Origin: Pseudanabaena sp. lw0831 | GTDB lineage: Bacteria; Cyanobacteriota; Cyanobacteriia; Pseudanabaenales; Pseudanabaenaceae | DNA length: 64,000 nucleotides | Direction of reading: 5' to 3' | Assembly (NCBI RefSeq): GCF_016584665.1 | Contig: NZ_BBJB01000044.1 | Span: 1 to 64,000, forward strand | Shown here: positions 56,767-64,000 of the stretch, piece after piece | How positions within the stretch are numbered: position 1 is the first letter of the stretch | Layout: each line of letters opens with the position of its first letter | Made by a program: the position numbers and the translations under genes | Notes under the pieces: model-generated | What the model was told of the DNA's origin: nothing | Database searches by the model: none | The model's input: the letters and a program-made list of their open reading frames with translations, nothing else

Positions 56767-57735
56767 CTAGATTGCTGTGCCAAGTAAATACAACAAGCTC
56801 ATCCTGATCGCGACACCATTAGTTACTTGTTTATCGATCAAGCTCAAGCGGGGATCATCCATCAGGTCAGAGCTAATCTCCACCCCACGATTAACGGGAC
56901 CAGGGTGCAACACTTGGACATTCGGTGCACATTTGGCTAGGCGATCGCGAGTAATGCCATAACGCGCATGATATTCCCGCAAACTGGGGATTAAGAACTG
57001 TCCCATCCTCTCCATTTGCAAGCGCAAAGTCATCACAAAATCAGCATCCTCAAGAGCAGGCTCAAGGGAATAATGAATTTTTGCGCCATATTCGGCAAAT
57101 TCTGGTGGTAATAATGTTGGCGGTGCTGCTAGATGCACATCTGCACCATTGGTAAGCAAGCTCCAGAGATTCGATCGCGCTACCCGTGAATGCAAAATAT
57201 CGCCAACGATCGCTACTTTTTTGCCCTTTAGATCTTTAGCGGTCGGAGCTTTGGGATTGAGATACATGCAGAGAGTTAACAGATCGAGCAATGCTTGAGA
57301 TGGATGTTCATGCTTACCATCACCAGCATTGAGGATCGCCACTTTGCCACTGAGGGCATCCATATCGCGGGCGATCGCTAAAGGCACACCTGCTGACTGA
57401 TGGCGAATCACCATAATGTCCGTCCCCATGGCAAGAAAAGTCCGCGCCGTATCGAGGATCGTTTCGCCCTTGGTGAGTGCAGATGTACCTGGAGCAAAAT
57501 TTAAGGTGTCGGCTGAGAGGCGCTTGGCGGCAAGCTCAAAACTGTTGCGAGTACGAGTCGAAGATTCAAAAAACAAATTGGCGACAACTTTGCTCTGCAA
57601 GGTTGGCACTTTTTTATTGCGGCGTGATAACACTTCTAAGAAGCTAACGGCAGTTTGTAAGACTGTTTCATAATCATTCGTCGTAAAATCGGCTAGCGAG
57701 ATCACATGTCGTCGCTGCCAAGTAAGTTCAGTCAT
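56767..57735 (-). CDS. pyrB: Aspartate carbamoyltransferase catalytic subunit
   Basis: PyrB joins carbamoyl phosphate and aspartate, the first committed step of pyrimidine synthesis. The 322-residue protein has [20 protein letters not shown] (carbamoyl phosphate site), [28 protein letters not shown], and the aspartate-binding TLRLQMERM and [13 protein letters not shown]. Length is typical. No pyrI follows. It starts 12 bases after the stop of a 50-residue membrane protein on the same strand. Confidence 0.96.
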   Translation of the reverse strand: MTELTWQRRHVISLADFTTNDYETVLQTAVSFLEVLSRRNKKVPTLQSKVVANLFFESSTRTRNSFELAAKRLSADTLNFAPGTSALTKGETILDTARTFLAMGTDIMVIRHQSAGVPLAIARDMDALSGKVAILNAGDGKHEHPSQALLDLLTLCMYLNPKAPTAKDLKGKKVAIVGDILHSRVARSNLWSLLTNGADVHLAAPPTLLPPEFAEYGAKIHYSLEPALEDADFVMTLRLQMERMGQFLIPSLREYHARYGITRDRLAKCAPNVQVLHPGPVNRGVEISSDLMDDPRLSLIDKQVTNGVAIRMSLLYLLGTAI

Positions 57736-57747
57736 GATGCTTTAAAG

Positions 57748-57900
57748 CTAGGAGATAAGGGATATGCCCGAAAGTACGCCGATGGGGGCAGGGGCAACCA
57801 TGTCGTCTGGCAAGAAAGCGCGTGAGCTAACCAGTACTAACGTAAACAAAAAGATTGCAAAGATGATGAACGGTGCAATGTATTGACGAAAAAATGGCAC
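57748..57900 (-). CDS. Small single-span membrane protein, 50 residues
   Basis: A minus-strand frame starting at GTG 57900 reads VPFFRQYIAPFIIFAIFLFT and LVLVSSRAFLPDDMVAPAPI, then GVLSGISLIS and a TAG at 57748. The first start codon is GTG because a TGA lies four codons before it. It has one clear transmembrane helix (about residues 8-26) and a conserved-looking FLPDDMVAPAPI segment. The stop is only 12 bases before the pyrB start, so they are probably one operon. I do not recognise the family with certainty; its size is like the small subunits of photosynthetic complexes, but that is only a comparison of form. No ribosome site is obvious. Confidence 0.6.
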   Translation of the reverse strand: MPFFRQYIAPFIIFAIFLFTLVLVSSRAFLPDDMVAPAPIGVLSGISLIS

Positions 57901-57943
57901 GGTTTTAAATCATATATGACAGTTTCATTATCTACGATTTAAA

Positions 57944-58076
57944 CAGCAATTCTCATTTTAAAAATTGGGTTTAACGAAAGTCCTTCAAGGGCGGACTTTC
58001 GTTAAACCCAATTCAGGGATTAGCAGCGCCGTCGGCGCTGCTAATCCCTGAATTGGGTTCATAATCAGAATTGCTG
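57944..58076. repeat. Double palindrome with a shared arm, inside an outer inverted repeat
   Basis: Hairpin 1 pairs 57963-57983 with 57993-58013 (21 bp, perfect). Hairpin 2 pairs 58005-58030 with 58034-58059 (26 bp, perfect, loop GTC). They share bases 58005-58013 (AACCCAATT), so the full hairpins cannot form together. An outer repeat CAGCAATTCT (57944-57953) and AGAATTGCTG (58067-58076) encloses both. It lies in the divergent gap between the small membrane gene and rpsP. Confidence 0.95.
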
Positions 58077-58173
58077 CAATTTAAACCATAAAATAATGCT
58101 ATATTAATAAGCCTGCTAAAATATCCAAATAGTATTGAACTAGATCAACCACAGAAACTAGAGCCATAAACCC

Positions 58174-58422
58174 ATGATGAAGTTGAGATTAAAGCGATTT
58201 GGCAAAAAATTTGAAGCCAGCTATCGCATCGTTGCCGTAAACAGCACCAGCCGTCGCGATGGTCGTCCTCTTGCTGAACTCGGTTTCTATAACCCACGTA
58301 CCAAAGAAACCCAACTCGATGTACCTGCGATCGTTCTTCGCATCAAGCAAGGCGCTCAACCTACTGACACAGTACGTCGCATCCTCGAAAAAGCGAAGGT
58401 ATTCGATCTCGTTACCGCCTAA
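58174..58422 (+). CDS. rpsP: 30S ribosomal protein S16
   Basis: The 82-residue protein matches S16 along its whole length: [40 protein letters not shown] and [17 protein letters not shown]. It binds 16S rRNA and is needed for 30S assembly. Two ATG codons occur in tandem (58174 and 58177); both give a plausible start. The next gene, khpA, follows after 38 bases, the standard rpsP-khpA arrangement. Confidence 0.97.
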   Translation: MMKLRLKRFGKKFEASYRIVAVNSTSRRDGRPLAELGFYNPRTKETQLDVPAIVLRIKQGAQPTDTVRRILEKAKVFDLVTA

Positions 58423-58460
58423 TTCTTGAATTAATTCTAAATTCGTGCAAATCTAAACTT

Positions 58461-58838
58461 GTGCCAGACTATAACGCCTTAATTAGTTTTTTGCTGAAGC
58501 CATTATTAGCTCATCCAGAGGCGCTTCGGGTTGATTTTGAGTCAAATAGCAAAAGCGATCGCGTCTGGATCAGAGTTGCTTTCGATCCAGAAGATCGGGG
58601 GCGAATTTTTGGTAAAGGGGGACGGACAATTCAAGCAGTTCGGACTGTGGTGATGACCGCAGCCGAAGAAGCTGGTCATAACGCCAGATTTGAGGTTTTT
58701 GACCCAACCCCCAACTCAAATCCTGAAGATTATCAAGACCGAAATGCAGAGTATTCAGATCCCGAACGACAACAAGTACAAGTTGAGCGTCCTCGGATCA
58801 ATGTCGAAAAACCGAGGCGACGGGAAATCAATAACTAA
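58461..58838 (+). CDS. khpA: KH-domain RNA-binding protein KhpA
   Basis: The 125-residue protein has one KH domain with the GKGG loop (RGRIFGKGGRTIQAVRTVV, residues about 45-65), and an acidic then basic C-terminal tail of about 45 residues not found in shorter KhpA proteins. KhpA binds RNA, often as a partner of KhpB, and affects ribosome function and cell division. The start is GTG 58461. It is co-transcribed with rpsP in all likelihood. Confidence 0.9.
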   Translation: MPDYNALISFLLKPLLAHPEALRVDFESNSKSDRVWIRVAFDPEDRGRIFGKGGRTIQAVRTVVMTAAEEAGHNARFEVFDPTPNSNPEDYQDRNAEYSDPERQQVQVERPRINVEKPRRREINN

Positions 58839-58852
58839 AATCAATAACTAAA

Positions 58853-58878
58853 ATGGGGGTGCAACGCACCCCTTTTAT
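58853..58878 (+). terminator. Terminator after rpsP-khpA
   Basis: GGGGTGC (58856-58862), loop AAC and GCACCCC (58866-58872) followed by TTTT form an intrinsic terminator. Just before it, a 13-base unit TCAATAACTAAAA is present twice in tandem (58829-58854), including the khpA stop. Confidence 0.8.
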
Positions 58879-58904
58879 TTTTATCAACCAGTGAGATCAA
58901 GTAT

Positions 58905-60164
58905 ATGAATGTTGGCGCGGAAATCCTTTGCATTGGCACAGAGTTATTACTAGGCGAAATCCTCAATAGTAATGCCCAGTATTTAGCGCAGCAACTTGCC
59001 TTGTTGGGAGTGCCACATTTTTATCAAACCGTTGTTGGTGACAATCCCGATCGCATTCATCAAGCTTTAGAAATTGCGGCTAGCCGCTCAAATTTAATTA
59101 TTACCACTGGTGGACTTGGCCCCACACCTGACGATCTCACAACTGAGGCGATCGCCAATTTTTTCAACACACCGCTCGAAGAACGTGCTGAAATTTGGGA
59201 GCGCATCCAGCAGATGGCGGCGCAAACAGGGCGAACTCTCACGCCTAACAATCGCAAACAAGCGCTACTGCCCAAGGGTGCAGAAATATTACATAATCCC
59301 GTCGGGACTGCCCCAGGCATGATCTGGGAACCGCAGCCCAATTTATTGATCCTTACTTTTCCTGGTGTGCCTAGCGAGATGCATCCCATGTGGGAGCAGA
59401 CTGCTGCACCATTGCTGCAATCCCGAAACTATGGACAAGGGACATTTCACTCTAAGGTTTTGCTGTACTGGGGCATAGCTGAGTCTGCCCTTGCGGCGGA
59501 AGTCAATCACTTATTTGATCTTAAGAATCCCACTGTTGCACCCTATGCCAATTATGGACAAGCAAGACTACGAATTACCGCAAGGGCAAATACTCAAGAA
59601 GAGGCGATCGCCTTAATCGCGCCCGTCGAAGCCGAAATTCGCGAACTCACGGGCGAGTTTTGCTATGGCACTGATGAGGATACCCTCGCGAGTGTTGCTG
59701 GTAGCCTTTTGCAAGGGCGCGGGCAAACTCTTGCAGTTGCTGAATCCTGCACGGGCGGGTGGTTAGGTGAAATTTTAACCGAGGTGTCTGGTAGTTCCAG
59801 TTATTTTCTTGGTGGAGTGATCAGTTATAGCAATGATGTCAAAGTTGATTTACTCAATGTCGATCGCCAAATTCTTGATCAGTATGGGGCGGTCAGTGCG
59901 ATCGTTGCTGAACAAATGGCGATCGGGATCAAAGCAAAACTCAAATCTGATTGGGGCATCAGCATTACGGGGATCGCGGGACCAAATGGCGGCACTGAGA
60001 CTAAACCCGTTGGATTGATTTATGTGGGGATCGCGCATCCAGATGGCAAAGTCGAGGCGATCGAGTTGCGTTTTAGTCCCTCTAGAGGTAGAAATTGGAT
60101 CAGAAAGGCAACTGTAATGTCAGCTTTAGATTTGTTTAGGAAAAGATTTGTTATGATTAAGTAA
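58905..60164 (+). CDS. cinA: CinA-like competence/damage-inducible protein
   Basis: The 419-residue protein has an N-terminal molybdopterin-binding-like domain (MNVGAEILCIGTELLLGEIL, TTGGLGPTPDDLTTEAIA, FPGVPSEMHPMW) and a C-terminal NMN deamidase domain (LAVAESCTGGWLGEILTEVSGSS, GAVSAIVAEQMAIG, SITGIAGPNGGTETKPVG). CinA recycles pyridine nucleotide breakdown products and is linked to competence in some bacteria. Both domains look complete and the length is standard. Confidence 0.95.
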   Translation: MNVGAEILCIGTELLLGEILNSNAQYLAQQLALLGVPHFYQTVVGDNPDRIHQALEIAASRSNLIITTGGLGPTPDDLTTEAIANFFNTPLEERAEIWERIQQMAAQTGRTLTPNNRKQALLPKGAEILHNPVGTAPGMIWEPQPNLLILTFPGVPSEMHPMWEQTAAPLLQSRNYGQGTFHSKVLLYWGIAESALAAEVNHLFDLKNPTVAPYANYGQARLRITARANTQEEAIALIAPVEAEIRELTGEFCYGTDEDTLASVAGSLLQGRGQTLAVAESCTGGWLGEILTEVSGSSSYFLGGVISYSNDVKVDLLNVDRQILDQYGAVSAIVAEQMAIGIKAKLKSDWGISITGIAGPNGGTETKPVGLIYVGIAHPDGKVEAIELRFSPSRGRNWIRKATVMSALDLFRKRFVMIK

Positions 60165-60197
60165 ATAAACCTAGACGATGATAGGGAGCCAAGTATA

Positions 60198-60341
60198 GTG
60201 AAAGCGATCAAGAAAGCACTGAAAGAGATCGGCGAAATTCTAAATCGCGTTCTTGACGCCCTTTTGGGACAAAATCAGCCCCAGCCTGAGTTGATTCCTA
60301 TACCCGTAAGAAATAACTCTCGGCGTGTTAATCGCTATTAA
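60198..60341 (+). CDS. Small hypothetical protein, 47 residues
   Basis: A frame from GTG 60198 reads VKAIKKALKEIGEILNRVLD and ALLGQNQPQPELIPIPVRNN, then SRRVNRY and TAA at 60339. GGGAG lies about 9 bases upstream. The first half is an amphipathic helix; the second is polar with Arg/Asn at the end. I know no family. It starts 34 bases after cinA and is followed by two hairpins, the pattern of a real last gene of an operon. Its third-codon composition was not measured. Confidence 0.55.
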   Translation: MKAIKKALKEIGEILNRVLDALLGQNQPQPELIPIPVRNNSRRVNRY

Positions 60342-60345
60342 GGTT

Positions 60346-60370
60346 ATAAGACTCGCTATGCGGGTCTTAT
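60346..60370 (+). terminator. Hairpin after the 47-residue gene
   Basis: ATAAGACTCGC (60346-60356) pairs with 60360-60370 with one wobble around TAT (apex GC-TAT-GC) and is followed by a T-rich stretch. Confidence 0.8.
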
Positions 60371-60394
60371 ATTTTGTGGGGGGAGCGTTTGACG

Positions 60395-60451
60395 ATTTAC
60401 CTAAAAGAAAAGGGGTAGTGCTTTGCACTACCCCTTTTCTTTTAGGTAAAT
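60395..60451. repeat. Perfect palindrome, 27-bp arms
   Basis: Arms 60395-60421 and 60425-60451 pair perfectly around TTT (apex TGC-TTT-GCA). It comes just after another hairpin, so it is not needed to end the upstream transcript. Confidence 0.95.
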
Positions 60452-60646
60452 TAAATTTTGGTTACATGCAGTAAAGAGATTGTTGGGGCGATCGCAAACA
60501 AAGCCAAAGAGTAAAACAATCTCACTATCTAAGTCTGGGATCAGATCTAAAAATTTGTGTGGTTGTGGCTCAACTTGCGTATATTTATATTTAAGTGGTT
60601 CAGGTTTATGTATCTAAATAATGCATGACATTGTCAGGCTAACAAA

Positions 60647-60728
60647 CCAAAATGGGATCTTATGAAGAAACTTTCCGTCTAATCATCCCAAAATGGAATC
60701 TTAGGAAAAATTTTTCTATGTATCATCC
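60647..60728. repeat. Two tandem degenerate copies of a 40-base unit
   Basis: Copy 1 starts CCAAAATGGGATCTTATG at 60647 and ends TAATCATC; copy 2 starts CCAAAATGGAATCTTAGG at 60688 and ends TATCATCC. The middle parts differ. The word CCGTCTAAT from copy 1 recurs near 61031. The region 60453-61157 has no convincing gene otherwise. Confidence 0.65.
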
Positions 60729-60746
60729 CGTATTAGGGTACATAGC

Positions 60747-60964
60747 AGGGCAATCGCACACGTTTCTGAATATTTTGGTATAGTTCACTTTTAGGAACGA
60801 GATTGCTTGATCCTAGAATTCTGCGATCACAAGTTTCACAATAAATACACAATTGACGGGTTTTGAAAGAACTTCCTATTTTGTATTCATTTTGATTGAA
60901 ACCATTATCTAGCAATCGTTTGCGAGTTATTCGTAAATTATTTAGAAACGTGTGCGGTTGCCCT
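60747..60964. mobile_element. MITE-like element with 24-bp terminal inverted repeats
   Basis: AGGGCAATCGCACACGTTTC(TGAA) at 60747-60770 matches the complement of 60941-60964 at 22 of 24 positions. The 218-base interior is A/T rich. A short minus-strand frame inside has a Cys-x2-Cys-x2-Cys cluster but no start of its own family. No target duplication is clear. Confidence 0.75.
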
Positions 60965-61157
60965 AGGATATATGGGTAGAAACTTGACTTTCAGCCTATA
61001 TACCCTATAGTCAGATTAGACAGAAAAATTCCGTCTAATACATAGTTAGCCTGCTGTATTATTCCATAAATCATCTCTTGAACTACTTGAAGTGAAATTT
61101 ATACTATGCCAAAGCATTAAATAAGCTAATCATTCTAGTCGTTAAACTGAGATCGTC

Positions 61158-61745
61158 GTGAATCCTATTTCTAGTGTTTTAATTCCAAGTTTGATAGCAG
61201 CTCTTGTATCGTTCTTCATTACAACATATCAAACCCGAAATCAAGTAACCCAAAGTTTTAGTATCAAACTTTTTGAAAAGCGTATCGATGCGTATAAAGA
61301 ACTCTATAGAATTTTGAGTAGATTCATCAAAGATATTGAATTCAAGAAACTTGCTGATCTGAATGAACCTGACTTAAGAGGAAAGCTGCTTAAGTATCTT
61401 GAAGAAATTGAAGAATGGGATAGCTACAATGCAATTTATATGTCAGATACTCCTTGGATAGAAGGAAATGAGTAATTTACCAGTATAGCAATAGCATATA
61501 ATTTGAGACGTTATATGTATGCATTACTTGAAACTTCGGATAGCAATAAACTGAAAGATGCTTGCAATAGCTCGCGAAGTTTGGAAAGTGAAGTTCTTAT
61601 TGATAAAATTGCAGCATTGGAGACTGCTCTTAAGAGGGAGATTGGTGTGTATGAAATTCCGCTTTACCCCACGATTCGGGGTTTTAGACGTATAAGTTTT
61701 AGTAAAGCTAAAGCTTCTATAATTCGACGGGCACGCAAAAATTAA
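61158..61745 (+). pseudogene. Membrane-anchored hypothetical protein interrupted by an in-frame stop
   Basis: GTG 61158 starts a frame with a transmembrane helix (residues about 6-24, LIPSLIAALVSFFITTY) and a helical region (LFEKRIDAYKELYRILSRFI). It stops at TAA 61473-61475. The same frame then continues without a stop from FTSIAIAYNLRRYMYALLET to TAA 61743-61745 (IIRRARKN). The two halves together make a 195-codon gene with one nonsense codon. I do not recognise the family; similar anchored helical proteins are common as small accessory genes. An attC-like site lies 38 bases downstream, which suggests an integron-type cassette. Confidence 0.65.
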
Positions 61746-61782
61746 AATTTCACAAAAAATATAATCATCTTGCAACTGAACA

Positions 61783-61866
61783 GGCTAACGTTCTGGTGCA
61801 GCGGATTGACTAAAGCCGCTTGTGTGTTTCAAAGGTATGGGAAACCGCTGACTATATCCGTTAGAC
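61783..61866 (+). other. attC-like recombination site
   Basis: The site has the order expected of an integron attC: GGCTAAC (61783-61789), spacer, CAGCGG (61799-61804), a central loop, CCGCTG (61845-61850), spacer, and GTTAGAC (61860-61866), which fits the GTTRRRY cutting consensus. The outer boxes pair at 6 of 7 positions and the inner ones at 6 of 6. At 84 bases the length is in the known range. It follows the interrupted gene directly, as in a cassette, and a GTTAAAC at 61141 lies just before that gene. No integrase gene is in the window. Confidence 0.6.
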
Positions 61867-61943
61867 ATTAACTGAAGGCATGGGAAAAGTTCTCTTTATC
61901 TATTCGGCTGTCATTTGCTTTTTGATCACAACCCTTTTGGGCA

Positions 61944-63584
61944 TTAAAAAGCAAGAGAAGTCTCGCGATGCTTGATTAATGTCTCTACGGGCAAAGCGCT
62001 GCGAAGATGTTGCCAAGGTAGAACTTGATTAACATCCCAATCCTCATGGACATACCAAGCCAGAGGCGGTAACTGTCCACGCAATTCCTTAAAGGCACGT
62101 TTATAGGAACCATCGCTCGGTACATCAGCATCGCTATAGCTGCAAGCCAGACGTAATAACTTGGTCAGACGACGATCGCCTCTTGAAATTAGCCCTTGCA
62201 CAATCGAGTCTTTATAACTTTCAGGGCGAAAATCAATGCCTTTAGGTAATAGTTTTTTGCGAAAATACTGCATTTTCTTTTCGGCAGTATTGCTGATGCC
62301 CTGCCATTGCCAAGGTGTATGAGATTTAGGCACAAAGGTACTGCAACCAAAAGTAAGCTTCAGCTTTGGTGCAATTTTGCGGAGAGAAATTAGCATCTCG
62401 ATAGTTTGGTCGATATCGTCATCATTTTCCATCGGCACACCTGCCATACCGTAAAGCTTCAGAGATTTTAAACCACCTGCCTGAGCATTGATTGCCGCTT
62501 GCTCGATTTCATCATTATGTAACTTCTTATTAATGATTTTGCGCAAACGCTCTGAGCCACTCTCGATCGCAATGGTCACGGAACGACTATCACGGGTAGC
62601 GAGAATTCGCGCTAATTTTTCGGTTAATGTATTAGTGCGGACAGAAGCTAGACTCAATCGCACATCATCAAACTGTGGTTGCGCGAGATAATCCAGCAAT
62701 GTATCAAATTCAGGATGTTGGGTGATTGATGCTCCAAGTAAACCTAAGCGTTTAGTTACTTCTAGTCCTTTGGCGATCGCAGGCATCAGACTTGACTCCA
62801 AACTTGCAGTCCGAAAGGGAAGCGTTAAATAGCTGGCTAAACAGAAGCGACACATTTCTGGGCAACTCCGCACCACTTCTACCATAAAAATACTCTCCCA
62901 TGCAGCTTTTTCCGTAACGATCGTTGAAGCTGAAAGAGTATTTCCTTTATAGGTCTGTTTATGAATTATTGAGGGAATATCAGAATCTACAGGTTGAATC
63001 GAAGCGATCGCACCATCATCGGATTCATAGGTTACTTCATATAATAATGGAACATAAATTCCATCTAATTTTGCTAAATGGCGCAATTTTACTTCACGGC
63101 TAGCATGACGTACTTCTTGATAAGCGTTTAGGAAGTTTCCAATTAATTCTTCGCCATCACCGAGTAGTACAATATCAAACCATGCTGCGAAGGGTTCAGG
63201 ATTGGCGGTTAGGACTGGTCCACCACCAAAAACTAATGGATGCTCGTCAGTGCGATCGCAAGTATTAATCGGAATGTCAAATTTTTTCAATGCGGCAAGA
63301 ATATTGACATAATCAAGTTCCCACGAAAATGAAAAGCCCAATATCTCAATCTGGCGTGGTAAGTCCTCATGGGCATCTGTAAACCATCGGCTTACGTTAA
63401 TCTGCGATCGCGTGGCTAAGTTTGCCCAAACTCCTTGATAGCCTAAGCTAGTGATTCCTACAGTGTAAGTATTTGGGAAAGCAAAGACAATATTTACCGC
63501 ATCACGATCTGGTGTAGCTGGGTCAAAGAGTAAATATTCGGACTGAAAATAGGATTGATTCAAGGTTTCGGCAATAGATCGCAA
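61944..63584 (-). CDS. B12-binding radical SAM protein
   Basis: The 546-residue protein has an N-terminal cobalamin-binding-like domain (residues about 30-180; VNIVFAFPNTYTVGITSLG, IEILGFSFSWELDY, VFGGGPVLTANPEPF) and a radical SAM core with the cluster motif CPEMCRFC near residue 241-248. Later blocks are SVTIAIESGSERLRKIINKK and GMAGVPMENDDDID. It is of the type annotated as TIGR03960-like; the substrate is unknown. The C-terminal part is complete (PPLAWYVHEDWDVNQVLPWQ). The 3' end abuts the attC-bearing region. Confidence 0.88.
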   Translation of the reverse strand: MRSIAETLNQSYFQSEYLLFDPATPDRDAVNIVFAFPNTYTVGITSLGYQGVWANLATRSQINVSRWFTDAHEDLPRQIEILGFSFSWELDYVNILAALKKFDIPINTCDRTDEHPLVFGGGPVLTANPEPFAAWFDIVLLGDGEELIGNFLNAYQEVRHASREVKLRHLAKLDGIYVPLLYEVTYESDDGAIASIQPVDSDIPSIIHKQTYKGNTLSASTIVTEKAAWESIFMVEVVRSCPEMCRFCLASYLTLPFRTASLESSLMPAIAKGLEVTKRLGLLGASITQHPEFDTLLDYLAQPQFDDVRLSLASVRTNTLTEKLARILATRDSRSVTIAIESGSERLRKIINKKLHNDEIEQAAINAQAGGLKSLKLYGMAGVPMENDDDIDQTIEMLISLRKIAPKLKLTFGCSTFVPKSHTPWQWQGISNTAEKKMQYFRKKLLPKGIDFRPESYKDSIVQGLISRGDRRLTKLLRLACSYSDADVPSDGSYKRAFKELRGQLPPLAWYVHEDWDVNQVLPWQHLRSALPVETLIKHRETSLAF

Positions 63585-63616
63585 TATCGCTATTATGCCA
63601 GCAATTTTCGATCAGT

Positions 63617-63677
63617 GAACCAATAGCAATTTGGAAAAGTACTGCTTTGCAGTACTTTTCCAAATTGCTATTGGTTC
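63617..63677. repeat. Perfect palindrome, 29-bp arms, upstream of the radical SAM gene
   Basis: Arms 63617-63645 and 63649-63677 pair perfectly around TTT (apex CTGC-TTT-GCAG). The ends read GAACCAATA, as in the palindrome at 24954. It lies 33 bases upstream of the gene start and so does not follow a gene on that side. Confidence 0.96.
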
Positions 63678-63749
63678 TAGGCGTTGACCTAATTAACTGG
63701 TGTTACGTGGAAGATTGTAAAGCCCTCACCCCTAGCCCCTCTCCCGCAG

Positions 63750-63926
63750 GCTGCCGTGTACACACAAGTCTAATTGTCTACGTTTCGATCTCTTTAAGCC
63801 CCCTAAATCCCCCAATTCTGGGGGGCTTTGAAAGAATTTTATTTTCTTGTTCCCCCAGAATTGGGGGCTAGGGGGCAGATAATTGTTGACTTAGCTAGGG
63901 TTTAAGACTTGTGTGTACACGGTAGC
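63750..63926. mobile_element. MITE-like element with 22-bp inverted repeats and 8-bp target duplication
   Basis: The left end GCTGCCGTGTACACACAAGT (63750 on) matches the complement of the right end (63905-63926) at 21 of 22 positions. Identical TCCCGCAG lies at 63742-63749 and 63927-63934, the target duplication. The 177-base element holds no gene, but holds another inverted repeat. Confidence 0.88.
63798..63878. repeat. Inner inverted repeat within the MITE
   Basis: GCCCCCTAAATCCCCCAATT (near 63799) and the complement-like GAATTGGGGGCTAGGGGGC (ending 63878) form an inverted repeat with a few mismatches. This C/G-tract motif is a widespread cyanobacterial dispersed repeat and is the third nested layer here. 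Confidence 0.75.
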
Positions 63927-64000
63927 TCCCGCAGGAGAGGGGAACAAGAAAATATGGGTTTTGCTCCCCTTCTCCTTGCGGGAGAAGGGGATGGGGGATG

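Larger units (their letters stand above)
63724..64000. repeat. CCCTCTCCCGCAG hairpin repeat, interrupted by a MITE
   Basis: CACCCCTAGCCCCTCTCCCG (from 63727) and its continuation CTCCCGCAGGAGAGGGG (63926-63942) form a repeat of a kind common in cyanobacterial genomes. A further arm CCCCTTCTCCTTGCGGGAGA begins at about 63966. It runs past the window end. The MITE at 63750-63926 is inserted in it. Confidence 0.75.

Noticed and set aside
60733-60915. Minus-strand frame with a Cys cluster
   Set aside because: It lies almost wholly inside the inverted-repeat element at 60747-60964 and uses its end as coding sequence. It is better explained as element interior.
61880-61975. Frame of 31 codons with one hydrophobic stretch just after the attC-like site
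   Set aside because: Position after the site would fit a next cassette gene, but it overlaps the end of the radical SAM gene, is very short and has a poorly spaced ribosome site. Kept only as a note.

Overview
The window comes from a beta-cyanobacterium. It carries a complete beta-carboxysome locus (ccmO, two ccmK, ccmL, ccmM, ccmN), light-dependent protochlorophyllide reductase, cytochrome cM, a TxlA-type thioredoxin and many HIP1 octamers (GCGATCGC). Base composition, the CHAT/CHASE2/DUF928 gene set and gene styles resemble Pseudanabaena-like filamentous forms, but the genus is an inference. No rRNA, tRNA or CRISPR array was seen.

Layout. 1-1.9 kb: two toxin-antitoxin modules (a HigBA-like pair whose toxin has an in-frame stop, and a YoeB-like pair) and a C-terminal remnant of DNA topoisomerase I. 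2-9.5 kb: housekeeping genes (rph, cytM, hemE, mtnP, hslO, por). 9.6-31.4 kb: a signalling and surface region with two CHAT-protease/TPR proteins, a PIN-type TA pair, a multi-PAS protein ending in pentapeptide repeats, a DEAD-box helicase, a hybrid histidine kinase, a DUF928 exported protein, a Uma2 nuclease, a filamentous-haemagglutinin-like exoprotein and a divergent CHASE2 kinase. 31.4-42 kb: lepA, infB, a HEPN-like protein, a STAS-like/PIN pair, lipB, a FecR-domain protein and an orphan ABC ATPase. 42-49.1 kb: a diguanylate cyclase response regulator and the carboxysome cluster. 49.4-60.4 kb: an RNase II/R-family enzyme, a GPH transporter, txlA, a class A beta-lactamase-like protein, a TrmJ-like methyltransferase, pyrB with a 50-residue membrane protein just upstream, rpsP-khpA, cinA and a 47-residue protein. 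60.4-64 kb: inverted-repeat elements, an interrupted hypothetical gene followed by an attC-like site, a B12-binding radical SAM protein and nested MITE-like insertions.

The strongest unexplained signal is a family of long, usually perfect palindromes scattered through the intergenic DNA. Arms are 12-31 bp and differ from copy to copy. I counted 21 hairpins in which the apex is GC-NNN-GC with a three-base loop. Their ends often supply the stop codon of the neighbouring gene: rph and the convergent cytM both end in Gln-Leu-stop encoded by the two arms of one palindrome. One copy lies in frame inside a histidine kinase gene, several lie in divergent promoter regions where a terminator role does not fit, and two loci carry hairpins that share or duplicate an arm. 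A separate repeat of about 215 bp, present twice with a compensatory base change in its stem, also supplies stop codons to two unrelated genes. Together these suggest that small mobile palindromes have shaped gene ends across this genome.
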